From NCBI GenBank assembly GCA_028290765.1, contig JAQGJF010000464.1, positions 1 to 13,134 on the forward strand: a stretch of 13,134 bases of DNA, written 5' to 3'. Below are positions 1 to 7,207 of this stretch, one piece after another. The DNA comes from Tardiphaga sp. (GTDB taxonomy: Bacteria; Pseudomonadota; Alphaproteobacteria; Rhizobiales; Xanthobacteraceae). The notes beneath the pieces were generated by a model. It was not told the DNA's origin, did not search any database, and worked only from the letters and a program-made list of their open reading frames with translations. Within the stretch, counting starts at the first letter, position 1. Each line of letters begins with the position of its first letter. The position numbers and the translations under genes were made by a program.

Positions 1-466
1 AGTCCTCGTCGCCTTCGCGCTGCAGGTCGGCATCGTCCACCATGCGGATCGTGCCACCCGGGCCCGACCGATCGACGCGCACGAGTTCGCGCCCACCATC
101 GTCGACGCCGATGACGCGAAACTGCAGATAATCCGGCTTTCCGGCAAGCTCGGCCGCGAAACGAAGCCCGAGCCGCCTTCGCCACTCGATTTCCGCCGCG
201 CTCAAGGTGGTGGAGGGGTTTTCAAGGCGGGCCATCATCACATCATGGACGCCGATGGCGGCCTGGAACCCGATCGCATCGGCGCGTGCGCCGCGCAGCG
301 AAGCCTCCAGCACCAGGGCGGTCAGGCGCGCATGGGTTTCCACCCGGTCCAATGCCCGAGGCAATATCAGCGTGGCGATGTTACGATAGATCAGCACGCC
401 CAGGGCGGCCGTTGTCAGCAGCACCAGCGCGACCATGGCGAGCGCCAAGCGAGTCGACAGTTTCAT
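1..466 (-). CDS. Membrane sensor protein, N-terminal fragment (Cache/PDC-like; C-terminus beyond window)
   Basis: An open frame runs from ATG at 466 to the window edge, giving about 155 residues without a stop. It begins with a short basic segment (MKLSTR) and one hydrophobic transmembrane helix at residues 7-27. A soluble, presumably periplasmic, region follows. A stretch near residues 112-155 (DYLQFRVIGVDDGGRELVRVDR, then IRMVDDADLQREGDED) resembles the PDC/Cache sensor domain found at the front of rhizobial hybrid histidine kinases and other PAS-containing sensors. The output domain lies outside the window, so kinase, cyclase or chemoreceptor cannot be decided. A weak AAAGG lies upstream of the start. 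The gene is transcribed in the same direction as the GGDEF-EAL gene, 288 bp downstream of it, so an operon is possible but unsupported. The reading frame is secure; the family call is from remembered patterns. Confidence 0.75.
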   Translation of the reverse strand, partial: MKLSTRLALAMVALVLLTTAALGVLIYRNIATLILPRALDRVETHARLTALVLEASLRGARADAIGFQAAIGVHDVMMARLENPSTTLSAAEIEWRRRLGLRFAAELAGKPDYLQFRVIGVDDGGRELVRVDRSGPGGTIRMVDDADLQREGDED

Positions 467-754
467 TGCAGCGCCTTTGGCGTGAGGTGCGACCTGGTCT
501 GTTCGATCGCCGTGCAATTGAATTCGAATGCCTAGTTGTTCGGTGGACTGCCGACCGGAAATTGTCCCGGCGTATTTTCCGGCAAAGTGGATGCCCGTTT
601 TGCCATAATCACAGAGGTTTCCCGCGGTGCGGAAGATTTCATCGGTGCCGTAAACATAGCGATTCGCAACCTATTTGTGAGGCCGGCGGACGGGAAGTGC
701 GATGTTACCCTGCACCCTGACGCCCGACGGCGCGGCGCGCAAGATCCGGCCGCT
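467..754. other. Intergenic gap of 288 bp, no supported gene
   Basis: Nothing here could be supported as a gene, terminator or strong promoter. Short open frames cross it on both strands (for example minus 532-762), but they have no ribosome binding site and no recognisable sequence. It presumably carries the promoter of the sensor gene that starts at 466, but no clear -35/-10 pair was seen. Confidence 0.5.
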
Positions 755-3487
755 TCAGGCAACGGCCGCCCGTTTGTGGCGCGAGCGGAGCAGCCGCCTG
801 ATTTCCGCGGCCGGCCTTGCCGGGCTGAACAGATAACCCTGCATTTCGGTGCACCCCAGCGCCCGGAGCATGTCCAGCTGCTGCTCGGTTTCGACGCCTT
901 CCGCCGTCGTCGTCATGTTGCGCGCCGCGGCAATGTTCACCACGGCCCGCACGATCGGCGACGATCCGCCGGGTTCCGCGATATCGGCGATGAAGCAGCG
1001 GTCAACCTTGATCTTGTCGAACGGAAAGCGTTGCAGATAGCTGAGCGAGGAATAGCCGGTGCCGAAATCGTCCAGCGCGATACGCACCCCGATCGCGCGA
1101 AGCTGATGCAGGGTGGCAAGCGCGGCATCGTCATCGCGAATCAGCACGGCCTCGGTAATCTCGAGCTCCAGCCGGTTGGCGGGGAGCCCGGACGCCGCCA
1201 GCGCGCCTGCGACCTTCAATGCGAGGGTCTGGCTCTTGAACTGCACCGGCGAGACATTGACTGCGAGCTTGATGTGATCCGGCCAGGTCGCGGCCTCGGC
1301 ACAGGCCGCGGCCAGGACCCATTCGCCGAGCTGGTTGATCAGGCCGGTCTCTTCCGCAACCGGAATGAATTCCGCGGGCGAGATCAGGCCGCGCTCGGGA
1401 TGGCGCCAGCGCAGCAGCGCTTCGCAGCCGGTGATCCTGTTGTCCCGGACGTTGACGAGGGGTTGATAGTGCAGCTCGAGCCCTCCGTTCACGATTGCCT
1501 GACGCAGATCCAGCTCCAATGTGCGGCGCGCCTTCACCCGCGCGTCCATCTCCGGCTCGAAGAAGCGGTAGGTCCGGCGTCCATCGGCCTTGGCGCCATA
1601 CATCGCCAGATCGGCGTTCTTCAGCAGCTGGTCGAGATCGGTGCCGTCCTCGGGCGCCAGCGCGATGCCGATACTGGCGTCGGCGGCGACCTGGTGGCCG
1701 AGGCACTCATAGGGTTCCCGGATCGCCTGGTAGATTCGCGCCACAAGGTCGGTGACGTCGGTCGGGTGCTCCACCCCGGTCTGGACGATGGCGAACTCGT
1801 CGCCACCGAGCCGGGCGACGACGTCGGTTTCCTTGACGCAACGGCCGAGGCGGGTGGCAACGGCCTTCAACAGTTCATCGCCGATCGGGTGTCCGAGCGA
1901 ATCGTTGACGCTCTTGAATTCATCGATGTCGATGTAGAGCACGGCCAGTTGCTCGCCGCGATGGATTCGCTTGATCTCCTGCTCCAGCTTCTCGCGGAAC
2001 AGCGTACGATTGGGCAGGTCGGTCAACGCATCGTAATGCGCCAGATGAGCGATCCGCTCGTCGGAGCGCCGGCGTTCGGTGACGTCCTCGTGCGTGGCCA
2101 CCCATCCGCCATCCGCCAGCGGCCGGTTCGCGATCTGGATCGAACGCCCGTCCGTGGTCACGATGATCGAAAGTTTTCCCAGCGGCATGTCGCGCAGGAT
2201 GCTGGAGCAATATTCGTCGACGTCGCCCTTGAACGATCCTGTCTGTTTTCGGTGCATGATGACGTCACGAAAGGCGCAGCCCGGCTTCACTACGTCCGGC
2301 GACAAGTCGTACATCTCAATATAGCGCCGGTTGCAGACCACGACACGATGCGACGAATCGAACAGAAGCAGGCCCTGGGTCATGTTGTTGATGGCGGTAT
2401 CGAGACGTTGTTTTTCCAGGCTGAGGCGTCGCTGTGTCGCCTGGTGTTGCCGCGACAATTGCCGCACGATGAGGAACAGCATGACCGCGATCACAAATGC
2501 GGAAAGCCCGGCCACGCCGATCAGAAACCGGGTCTGCTCCCGCCAATCGACCAGCGCCGCCGCCACGGTCGTCGTTGCGATCATCACGATCGGAAAATTG
2601 GTCAGTTCCCGCACTGAGCCCAGCCGCTCCTGGCGATCGACCGGACTGTTGATGCGCATCGTCCCGTGATCGGCCTTCGACAGCACCTGCTCGAACAGCG
2701 GGCTTGATGCGAAATTCCGCCCGATCATGTCGTCGACATGAGGGTAACGCGCGAGCAGGGTGCCGTCGCGATGAAACATCGAGATGGCGGCGTCGTCTCC
2801 GAGCGCCACCGATGCGAAGAACTTTTCGAAATGAGCCGGCTCGATGCCCCTGCCGATGGCTCCGAGGAATTCGCCGTCCGGTCCGATCAGCTTGCGGGCA
2901 AGCACGGTGGTCCAGGCGCCGGTGACACGGCTGTGAAACGGTTCGACCAGGATCAGCGGCGAGTGAGGGTCCGATTTGAACTTCCTGAAATAGGCCCGGT
3001 CGGCGGCGTTGACGGGCGGCGGCGGCCAGGCTTCCGACGAGTTGATCAGTCTGCCGTCCGAATCGAACAGGTTGATGCCGCCGACATAGGACATCGCGCT
3101 GATCTTGGCTTTCAGCATCAGATGCGTGGCGTTGTCGGACATCGCGTTTCGGTAATCGCCGCCGGTGACGATCCCGGTCAGCTGCATGTGCGCGATAATG
3201 TCCTTTTGAACGACTTCGAAGTCTTCGAGCTGTTGATCGAAGTGGCGGGCCAGCAGCAACACGGTGTTTTCGAGTTCGCGTTCGCTGCTGTTCAGCGCGC
3301 GCTCGCGGAAATTGCCGACCATGGTCGTGGTCCCGATCGCGATGGCGACAATCAGCACCGCGCCGCACAGCACGAGTCTGTGGATCGGGCCGCGTCGAGC
3401 GGGGGATTTGGAATCGCTCAGGTCGATTGGATGGGTCATTTGGCCGCGGCTGGTAGCAACGCTGCGCTCAAAAAATAGTCTTCGCAT
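755..3487 (-). CDS. Membrane-bound Cache-PAS-GGDEF-EAL protein (diguanylate cyclase / c-di-GMP phosphodiesterase)
   Basis: A 910-residue protein predicted to make and/or degrade cyclic di-GMP at the inner membrane. Order of parts: transmembrane helix 38-58; periplasmic double-Cache-like sensor about 60-315; second helix 321-343; PAS domain about 360-470, ending in the usual DVTERR linker; GGDEF domain about 480-645; EAL domain about 655-905. The cyclase signature GGDEF is intact at 561-565. The autoinhibitory I-site, normally RxxD five residues earlier, reads KETD (552-555). EAL is at 689-691. The other phosphodiesterase residues are present: NVSP (744), LEITE (775), DDFGTGYSSL (806), IKVD (826) and AEGVE (862), so hydrolysis should be possible. 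ATG at 3487 was chosen because GGGGGAG lies just upstream. In-frame ATGs at 3523 and 3505 lack such a site, as does 3439. Domain identities are firm; net activity and ligand are unknown. Confidence 0.93.
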   Translation of the reverse strand: MRRLFFERSVATSRGQMTHPIDLSDSKSPARRGPIHRLVLCGAVLIVAIAIGTTTMVGNFRERALNSSERELENTVLLLARHFDQQLEDFEVVQKDIIAHMQLTGIVTGGDYRNAMSDNATHLMLKAKISAMSYVGGINLFDSDGRLINSSEAWPPPPVNAADRAYFRKFKSDPHSPLILVEPFHSRVTGAWTTVLARKLIGPDGEFLGAIGRGIEPAHFEKFFASVALGDDAAISMFHRDGTLLARYPHVDDMIGRNFASSPLFEQVLSKADHGTMRINSPVDRQERLGSVRELTNFPIVMIATTTVAAALVDWREQTRFLIGVAGLSAFVIAVMLFLIVRQLSRQHQATQRRLSLEKQRLDTAINNMTQGLLLFDSSHRVVVCNRRYIEMYDLSPDVVKPGCAFRDVIMHRKQTGSFKGDVDEYCSSILRDMPLGKLSIIVTTDGRSIQIANRPLADGGWVATHEDVTERRRSDERIAHLAHYDALTDLPNRTLFREKLEQEIKRIHRGEQLAVLYIDIDEFKSVNDSLGHPIGDELLKAVATRLGRCVKETDVVARLGGDEFAIVQTGVEHPTDVTDLVARIYQAIREPYECLGHQVAADASIGIALAPEDGTDLDQLLKNADLAMYGAKADGRRTYRFFEPEMDARVKARRTLELDLRQAIVNGGLELHYQPLVNVRDNRITGCEALLRWRHPERGLISPAEFIPVAEETGLINQLGEWVLAAACAEAATWPDHIKLAVNVSPVQFKSQTLALKVAGALAASGLPANRLELEITEAVLIRDDDAALATLHQLRAIGVRIALDDFGTGYSSLSYLQRFPFDKIKVDRCFIADIAEPGGSSPIVRAVVNIAAARNMTTTAEGVETEQQLDMLRALGCTEMQGYLFSPARPAAEIRRLLRSRHKRAAVA

Positions 3488-3600
3488 TGTCTCCCCCGCC
3501 GGAGACATGAATACAATGCACAAATGGAAGTCGTGTTAGGAATGATGGTTAGCGAAGGGCTAATCCGGAACCCTCGCGGGCGAGTCCAGGCTCGCGGCGG

Positions 3601-3630
3601 TCGTCCCTGCGTTCGCGTTCGCAGGGACGA
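3601..3630. repeat. Perfect palindromic element, 11-bp arms with 8-nt loop
   Basis: TCGTCCCTGCG (3601-3611) is followed by TTCGCGTT and the exact reverse complement CGCAGGGACGA (3620-3630). A smaller inverted repeat, GCGAG-N6-CTCGC, lies just before it (3580-3595). It sits about 72 bp past the chemoreceptor stop codon and about 115 bp before the start of the GGDEF-EAL gene on the minus strand. Neither strand has a T-run after the stem, so a classical intrinsic terminator is not shown. Similar GTCCCTGCG/CGCAGGGAC palindromes are, as I recall, dispersed in Bradyrhizobium genomes. It could still act in mRNA 3'-end formation. Confidence 0.7.
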
Positions 3631-3702
3631 TTCGTTGGCGCGTATATTCCAAAAACCTGGCGCGCTGACTGCTCCACCCGCAAGGGAGGCGGCCGCCCGC
3701 GA

Positions 3703-5706
3703 TCAGGCCGCCCGCACGGTGTTGAGGAACTTGCCGACTTCGCGCTTGAGCCGGTCGCTGTCGCGCGACAGCGACTGCGCCGCGGAGAGCACTTGCGAAG
3801 AGGCCGTTCCGGTCTCAGAGGCGCCGCGCTGCACATCGGTGATGTTCGAACTCACCTGCTGGGTGCCCTGCGCCGCCTGCTGTACGTTGCGGGAAATTTC
3901 CTGCGTCGCTGCGCCCTGTTCTTCCACCGCCGAGGCAATGGTCGAAGCGATCTCGGACATCTTGCCGATGGTATCGCCGATCTCCTTGATGGCGGCGACC
4001 GAATCCTGCGTTGCCGCCTGGATGCCGGTGATCTGCTGGCTGATTTCGCCGGTCGCCTTCGCGGTCTGTTCGGCCAATGCTTTGACCTCGGAGGCGACCA
4101 CGGCAAAGCCGCGGCCGGCTTCGCCGGCGCGGGCCGCCTCGATGGTGGCGTTGAGCGCCAGCAGATTGGTCTGCCCGGCGATGGTGTTGATCAACTCGAC
4201 GACGTCGCCGATCCGGCTCGCCGCCTGCGCCAGTTCGGCGACGCGATTGTTGGTCTTGCGCGCCTGCGTCACCGCCTCGTTGGCGATACCGGCGGAGGTC
4301 TGGACCTGGCGGCTGATCTCGGTGATCGACGAGGCCATTTCCTCGGTCGCGGACGCCACCGACTGCACATTGGTCGAGGCCACTTCGGAAGCCGTGGCCA
4401 CCATGGTCGTCAGTTCCTGCGAGCGCTCGGCGCTCGAGGTCAGCGTGCTGGCGGACGCCTCGAGCTCGGTCGAGGCCGAGGACACGGTTTCGATGATTTC
4501 GCCGACCGCGCCTTCGAAGTCGTCGGCAAGCTTGATCATGTCGCGCTTGCGCTGCTCGGCGGCCAGTTGGTCCTGCGTCATCTTGGCTTCGGCCTCGGCG
4601 CGCGCCTTCTGCTCGGCCTTGACCTTGAAGGTCTCGACCGCCTGCGCCATGTCGCCGACTTCGTCCTTGCGCTCGAGTCCCGGACGCACCACGCCGAAAT
4701 TGCCGTCGGCCCGTTCCTTCATCCCGGCGGTCAGGCCGGAAAGCGGGCCGATGATGCCGCGGGCGATCAGGAAGGCGATCAGGAGACCGAGAATGGTGGC
4801 GGCGCCGGCGACGACTTCCTGCATGGTCGTCGTGCTGGCGATCCGTTCATTGGTGTCGGCGGTGGTCTTGGTGAAGGCCTGCTGGATGGAGTTCGTCAAG
4901 GTTTCCATCTTGCCGGTGGCGGCAACGATCAGCGGAGTCACGTTCTTGGCGTAGATATCGTTGGCCAGCAGCAGATTCGTCGATGCCTTGTCGAAAGCGG
5001 CGGCATAGGTTGTCATCCCCGCTTTGACCTGTTCGAACACATCATAAAGCGTCAGCGGCAGGTCGTATTTTTCGAGGTCGGTGATCTGCTGCGCCGCTTT
5101 CTTGATGCTGTTCTTGAAAGTCGCGATATCCTTCGGATCGCGGGACGCCATGAAGCGCCAGTTGGCGAGCTGGACCGTGAGAATTTCAGCTTCGAGGGCG
5201 CCTGCTGATTGGGCGAAAGTGGTCTTGCGCAGATCTGCGACGAGTTTTTGCGCGCCTGCCGTGACCTTGGCGCCTTCAGCCTGCAGCGCCTCGCGACCGG
5301 CAACCATTTGCTTCATGGCATCGCCAAGATCGATCCGCTTCGACTTCAACTCCGCGACGTCCTTCTGGACGTCAACGTAGAACGCGCGCCGTTCTTCGGC
5401 GCGGGTTGCCTTGATCGCGGCTTCGATCTTGTCGGTGATATTTGAAAGCCGCTTGTCCGCCTCGGCCATGGATGCCTCATCCTGGTCGAACGTATAGCGC
5501 AGTATGGCGCGGCGGACGGCGTGCAGTTCGACGGAAATCTCGTTTGCCCGGATCGTGTTGGTCGACTGAATGGTCATCGAATCGACCTGGGTACCGATGG
5601 CCGACAACTGCCAAACGGCGAAGCCGGCGAGCCCCACCCCGAACAGCACGAGCGTGCCGAAGCCCCCGTACAGGCGACCGCGAATTCTGAGATTGAACAG
5701 CGACAT
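3703..5706 (-). CDS. Methyl-accepting chemotaxis protein, HBM-type sensor
   Basis: A 667-residue transmembrane chemoreceptor that should relay a periplasmic ligand signal to CheA/CheW. Helix 1 is about 14-34. The periplasmic part (35-295) is about 260 residues, all helical in character, the size and pattern of a helical bimodular (HBM) sensor as in McpS. Helix 2 is about 297-318. A HAMP domain spans about 317-370 ([11 protein letters not shown]...[13 protein letters not shown]). The coiled-coil signalling domain runs about 400-640, with the conserved hairpin tip at 510-545 ([35 protein letters not shown]). No CheR-tethering pentapeptide is present at the C-terminus (FLNTVRAA). The frame stays open up to 5889, but ATG 5706 was chosen because AAGGA lies 8 nt upstream and [12 protein letters not shown] is a typical start directly before the first helix. 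No che genes are adjacent. The ligand is unknown; HBM receptors of known ligand bind organic acids. Confidence 0.94.
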   Translation of the reverse strand: MSLFNLRIRGRLYGGFGTLVLFGVGLAGFAVWQLSAIGTQVDSMTIQSTNTIRANEISVELHAVRRAILRYTFDQDEASMAEADKRLSNITDKIEAAIKATRAEERRAFYVDVQKDVAELKSKRIDLGDAMKQMVAGREALQAEGAKVTAGAQKLVADLRKTTFAQSAGALEAEILTVQLANWRFMASRDPKDIATFKNSIKKAAQQITDLEKYDLPLTLYDVFEQVKAGMTTYAAAFDKASTNLLLANDIYAKNVTPLIVAATGKMETLTNSIQQAFTKTTADTNERIASTTTMQEVVAGAATILGLLIAFLIARGIIGPLSGLTAGMKERADGNFGVVRPGLERKDEVGDMAQAVETFKVKAEQKARAEAEAKMTQDQLAAEQRKRDMIKLADDFEGAVGEIIETVSSASTELEASASTLTSSAERSQELTTMVATASEVASTNVQSVASATEEMASSITEISRQVQTSAGIANEAVTQARKTNNRVAELAQAASRIGDVVELINTIAGQTNLLALNATIEAARAGEAGRGFAVVASEVKALAEQTAKATGEISQQITGIQAATQDSVAAIKEIGDTIGKMSEIASTIASAVEEQGAATQEISRNVQQAAQGTQQVSSNITDVQRGASETGTASSQVLSAAQSLSRDSDRLKREVGKFLNTVRAA

Positions 5707-6054
5707 GAGAAAATTCCTTGGGCTTTTCGGGAAGCGGGACGTTTTTTGGGGCGGCTTTGGTCCGAGGCGGTGGGTTTGTCTCCGGGCGACAGCGATGGCG
5801 AGCCTTACCGAGGTACCGATGTTTAACCACGAATCGTTAAGGAGCTTTTTAGCTGCGGGCCGCCAGCCGGTATTGCGACCAAAATTCATCGCTCAATGTG
5901 GTTGTGTTTGGTTTTCAGGACAACCCATGCGATCCGTGCGCGCCTCCGGTGGCCGCAGTCATCGACAGAAGCGGAACGACTCTTGCATCGATAGAGCCAA
6001 TGGCCGGAACGATGAAACCTTCGTCATCCGCGAAGGCCCTGACCGGAGTCATCG
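5707..6054. promoter_or_regulatory. Divergent intergenic region between the chemoreceptor and TctC-type genes (348 bp)
   Basis: Both flanking genes start here, so it must contain two promoters. Two structures are visible. One is the inverted repeat TTAAC-N8-GTTAA at 5823-5840, about 117 bp upstream of the chemoreceptor start. The other is a small stem CCTTCG-N7-CGAAGG at 6018-6036, ending 8 nt before the GGAG ribosome site of the plus-strand gene. No convincing -35/-10 pair was identified. Short open frames across the gap look like chance. Confidence 0.45.
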
Positions 6055-7062
6055 ATGAACAAGTTCGTTCGCAGGCCATTGGTTCGCAGGTTATGGGTTC
6101 GCAGGCTATGGGTTTTAGCCGCTGCGCTGATGTCTTTCGCAATGGAGTTCGACGCTGTTCGCGCGGACACTTCCTGGCCCTCAAAACTGATCAAGGCCAC
6201 CATTCCCTTTGGTGCCGGCAGCGCCACCGACGTGGTGCCGCGCCTGGTGTTCGAGCGTCTCGCGGTTGAATTGGGCCAGCCCATCGTCGTCGAGAATCGC
6301 GCCGGCGCCGGCGGTACGCTCGGCACCGCCGCGGTGGTGAAGGCCGATGCCGACGGCTACAGCATTCTGGCGCATTCATCGGCCCTGACCATTGCGCCGG
6401 CGATCTTCACCAACCTGACCTATGATGCCACCAAGGACCTGTCGTCGGTTCTGATGCTTGGATCCGCCGCCAATGTGATGATCGTGCCGGTGTCGCGGCC
6501 CTGGAAAACCGCGCAGGACTTCCTCGCTGCCGCCAAAATGAAGGATGCCTCGATCAATTTCGGTTCGGTGGGCATCGGAAGCGCGGTGCATATCAGCGCC
6601 GAAAAATTTCGTCTCGCCGCCGGCATCGAGGCCACCCACGTGCCCTATCGCGGTGGCGCCGATGTCATCGCCGACATCCTCGGCGGACGGATCGATTTCT
6701 ACTTCTGCCCGCTGGCGACGGCGCTGCCGCTGATCCGCGAAGGCCAGGTCCGCGCGTTGCTGATCTCGACGCCAAAGCGGGTGGCTGATCTTCCTGAAGT
6801 GCCGACCCCCGGCGAGATCGGGCTGAAAGATGCCGACAGCGCCATCTGGTTCGGCGTCTTCATGCCGTCGAAAACCCCGCGCGACATCATCGAGAAGTTT
6901 CATGCCGCGGGAATCAAGGTGCTGAATAGCCCTGACATGCAGCGCAGCCTGCAACAGCTCGGCGTCGAAGCCTTGCCGATGACGCCCGCGGAAATGGACG
7001 AGCTCGTGGTCCGCGAAACCGCCGCCAATCTCACGGTGATCAAGGCGGTCGGAATCAAATAG
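6055..7062 (+). CDS. Tripartite tricarboxylate transporter receptor (Bug/TctC family) periplasmic binding protein
   Basis: A 335-residue exported solute-binding protein. After the signal peptide (cleavage likely after AVRA, residue 37) the Bug pattern follows: WPSKLIKATIPFGAGSATDV, LGQPIVVENRAGAGGTLG, then ADADGYSIL, NFGSVGIGSAVHISAEKF, THVPYRGGADVIADILGGRI, VADLPEVPTPGEIGL and WFGVFMPSKTP. Length is normal for the family. Members bind carboxylates or other small organic acids in the periplasm and normally deliver them to TctA/TctB membrane subunits. No such genes are nearby, so this is an orphan receptor, which is common for Bug proteins. ATG 6055 has GGAG 6 nt upstream. The n-region of the signal peptide is unusual: residues 5-19 are three tandem VRR-x-x units encoded by a 15-bp repeat. 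The substrate cannot be told from sequence. Confidence 0.92.
   Translation: MNKFVRRPLVRRLWVRRLWVLAAALMSFAMEFDAVRADTSWPSKLIKATIPFGAGSATDVVPRLVFERLAVELGQPIVVENRAGAGGTLGTAAVVKADADGYSILAHSSALTIAPAIFTNLTYDATKDLSSVLMLGSAANVMIVPVSRPWKTAQDFLAAAKMKDASINFGSVGIGSAVHISAEKFRLAAGIEATHVPYRGGADVIADILGGRIDFYFCPLATALPLIREGQVRALLISTPKRVADLPEVPTPGEIGLKDADSAIWFGVFMPSKTPRDIIEKFHAAGIKVLNSPDMQRSLQQLGVEALPMTPAEMDELVVRETAANLTVIKAVGIK
6067..6111 (+). repeat. Three tandem copies of a 15-bp unit inside a signal-peptide coding region
   Basis: The copies are GTTCGCAGGCCATTG (6067-6081), GTTCGCAGGTTATGG (6082-6096) and GTTCGCAGGCTATGG (6097-6111). Each encodes VRRPL or VRRLW in frame. A degenerate GTTTTAG follows. Because the unit is a multiple of three, gain or loss of copies would change the positive n-region length without breaking the gene. 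Confidence 0.9.
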
Positions 7063-7066
7063 ACCA

Positions 7067-7139
7067 GAGCATGATCCCGAAAAGCATGCCCTCGGGCTTG
7101 ACCCGAGGGTGGGTGCCGGTTTCGGATGAGATCATGCTC
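7067..7139. repeat. Long palindromic (cruciform-like) intergenic element
   Basis: Outer arms GAGCATGATC (7067-7076) and GATCATGCTC (7130-7139) are perfect complements. Next inside, CCGAAA (7077-7082) pairs with TTTCGG (7120-7125). The core stem CCCTCGGG (7089-7096) pairs with CCCGAGGG (7102-7109) around the loop CTTGA. The element starts 5 bp after the TctC stop codon. I recall near-identical GAGCATGATC...GATCATGCTC elements between genes in Bradyrhizobium and relatives, so it is most likely a dispersed REP-like repeat. It may also help end transcription of the two convergent genes. Confidence 0.8.
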
Positions 7140-7153
7140 AAACAATAAGTTAG

Positions 7154-7188
7154 AGCGGGATGACGTTTCGAAGATGCGTCATCCCGCT
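7154..7188. repeat. Second palindromic element, 12-bp arms with 11-nt loop
   Basis: AGCGGGATGACG (7154-7165) and CGTCATCCCGCT (7177-7188) are perfect complements around TTTCGAAGATG. It lies 14 bp beyond the larger palindrome and 20 bp past the cyclase stop codon on the minus strand. Together the two elements nearly fill the convergent gap. No T-run follows on either strand, so factor-independent termination is not established. Confidence 0.75.
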
Positions 7189-7207
7189 GCAGGATCGATG
7201 CATGGGC

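Noticed and set aside
532..762. 76-codon minus-strand frame in the first intergenic gap
   Set aside because: No ribosome binding site, no recognisable features and no signal peptide; consistent with chance in high-GC DNA.
536..2617. Long plus-strand open frame of 693 codons
   Set aside because: It lies antisense to the GGDEF-EAL gene, has no recognisable domain, and is rich in residues expected from reading high-GC coding DNA on the wrong strand.
3524..5208. Two long plus-strand open frames (3524-4954 and 3793-5208)
   Set aside because: They are antisense to the chemoreceptor gene. Their Ala/Ser- or Gly/Arg-rich composition is a by-product of the repetitive coiled-coil codons.
5707..5889. 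61-residue N-terminal extension of the chemoreceptor
   Set aside because: It lacks a ribosome site and would place a basic, non-conserved stretch before the first helix. ATG 5706 has a good AAGGA.
6055..6165. Tat signal in the Bug receptor
   Set aside because: Several RR pairs occur through the tandem repeat, but the S/T-RR-x-F-L-K context is missing and Bug proteins normally use Sec.
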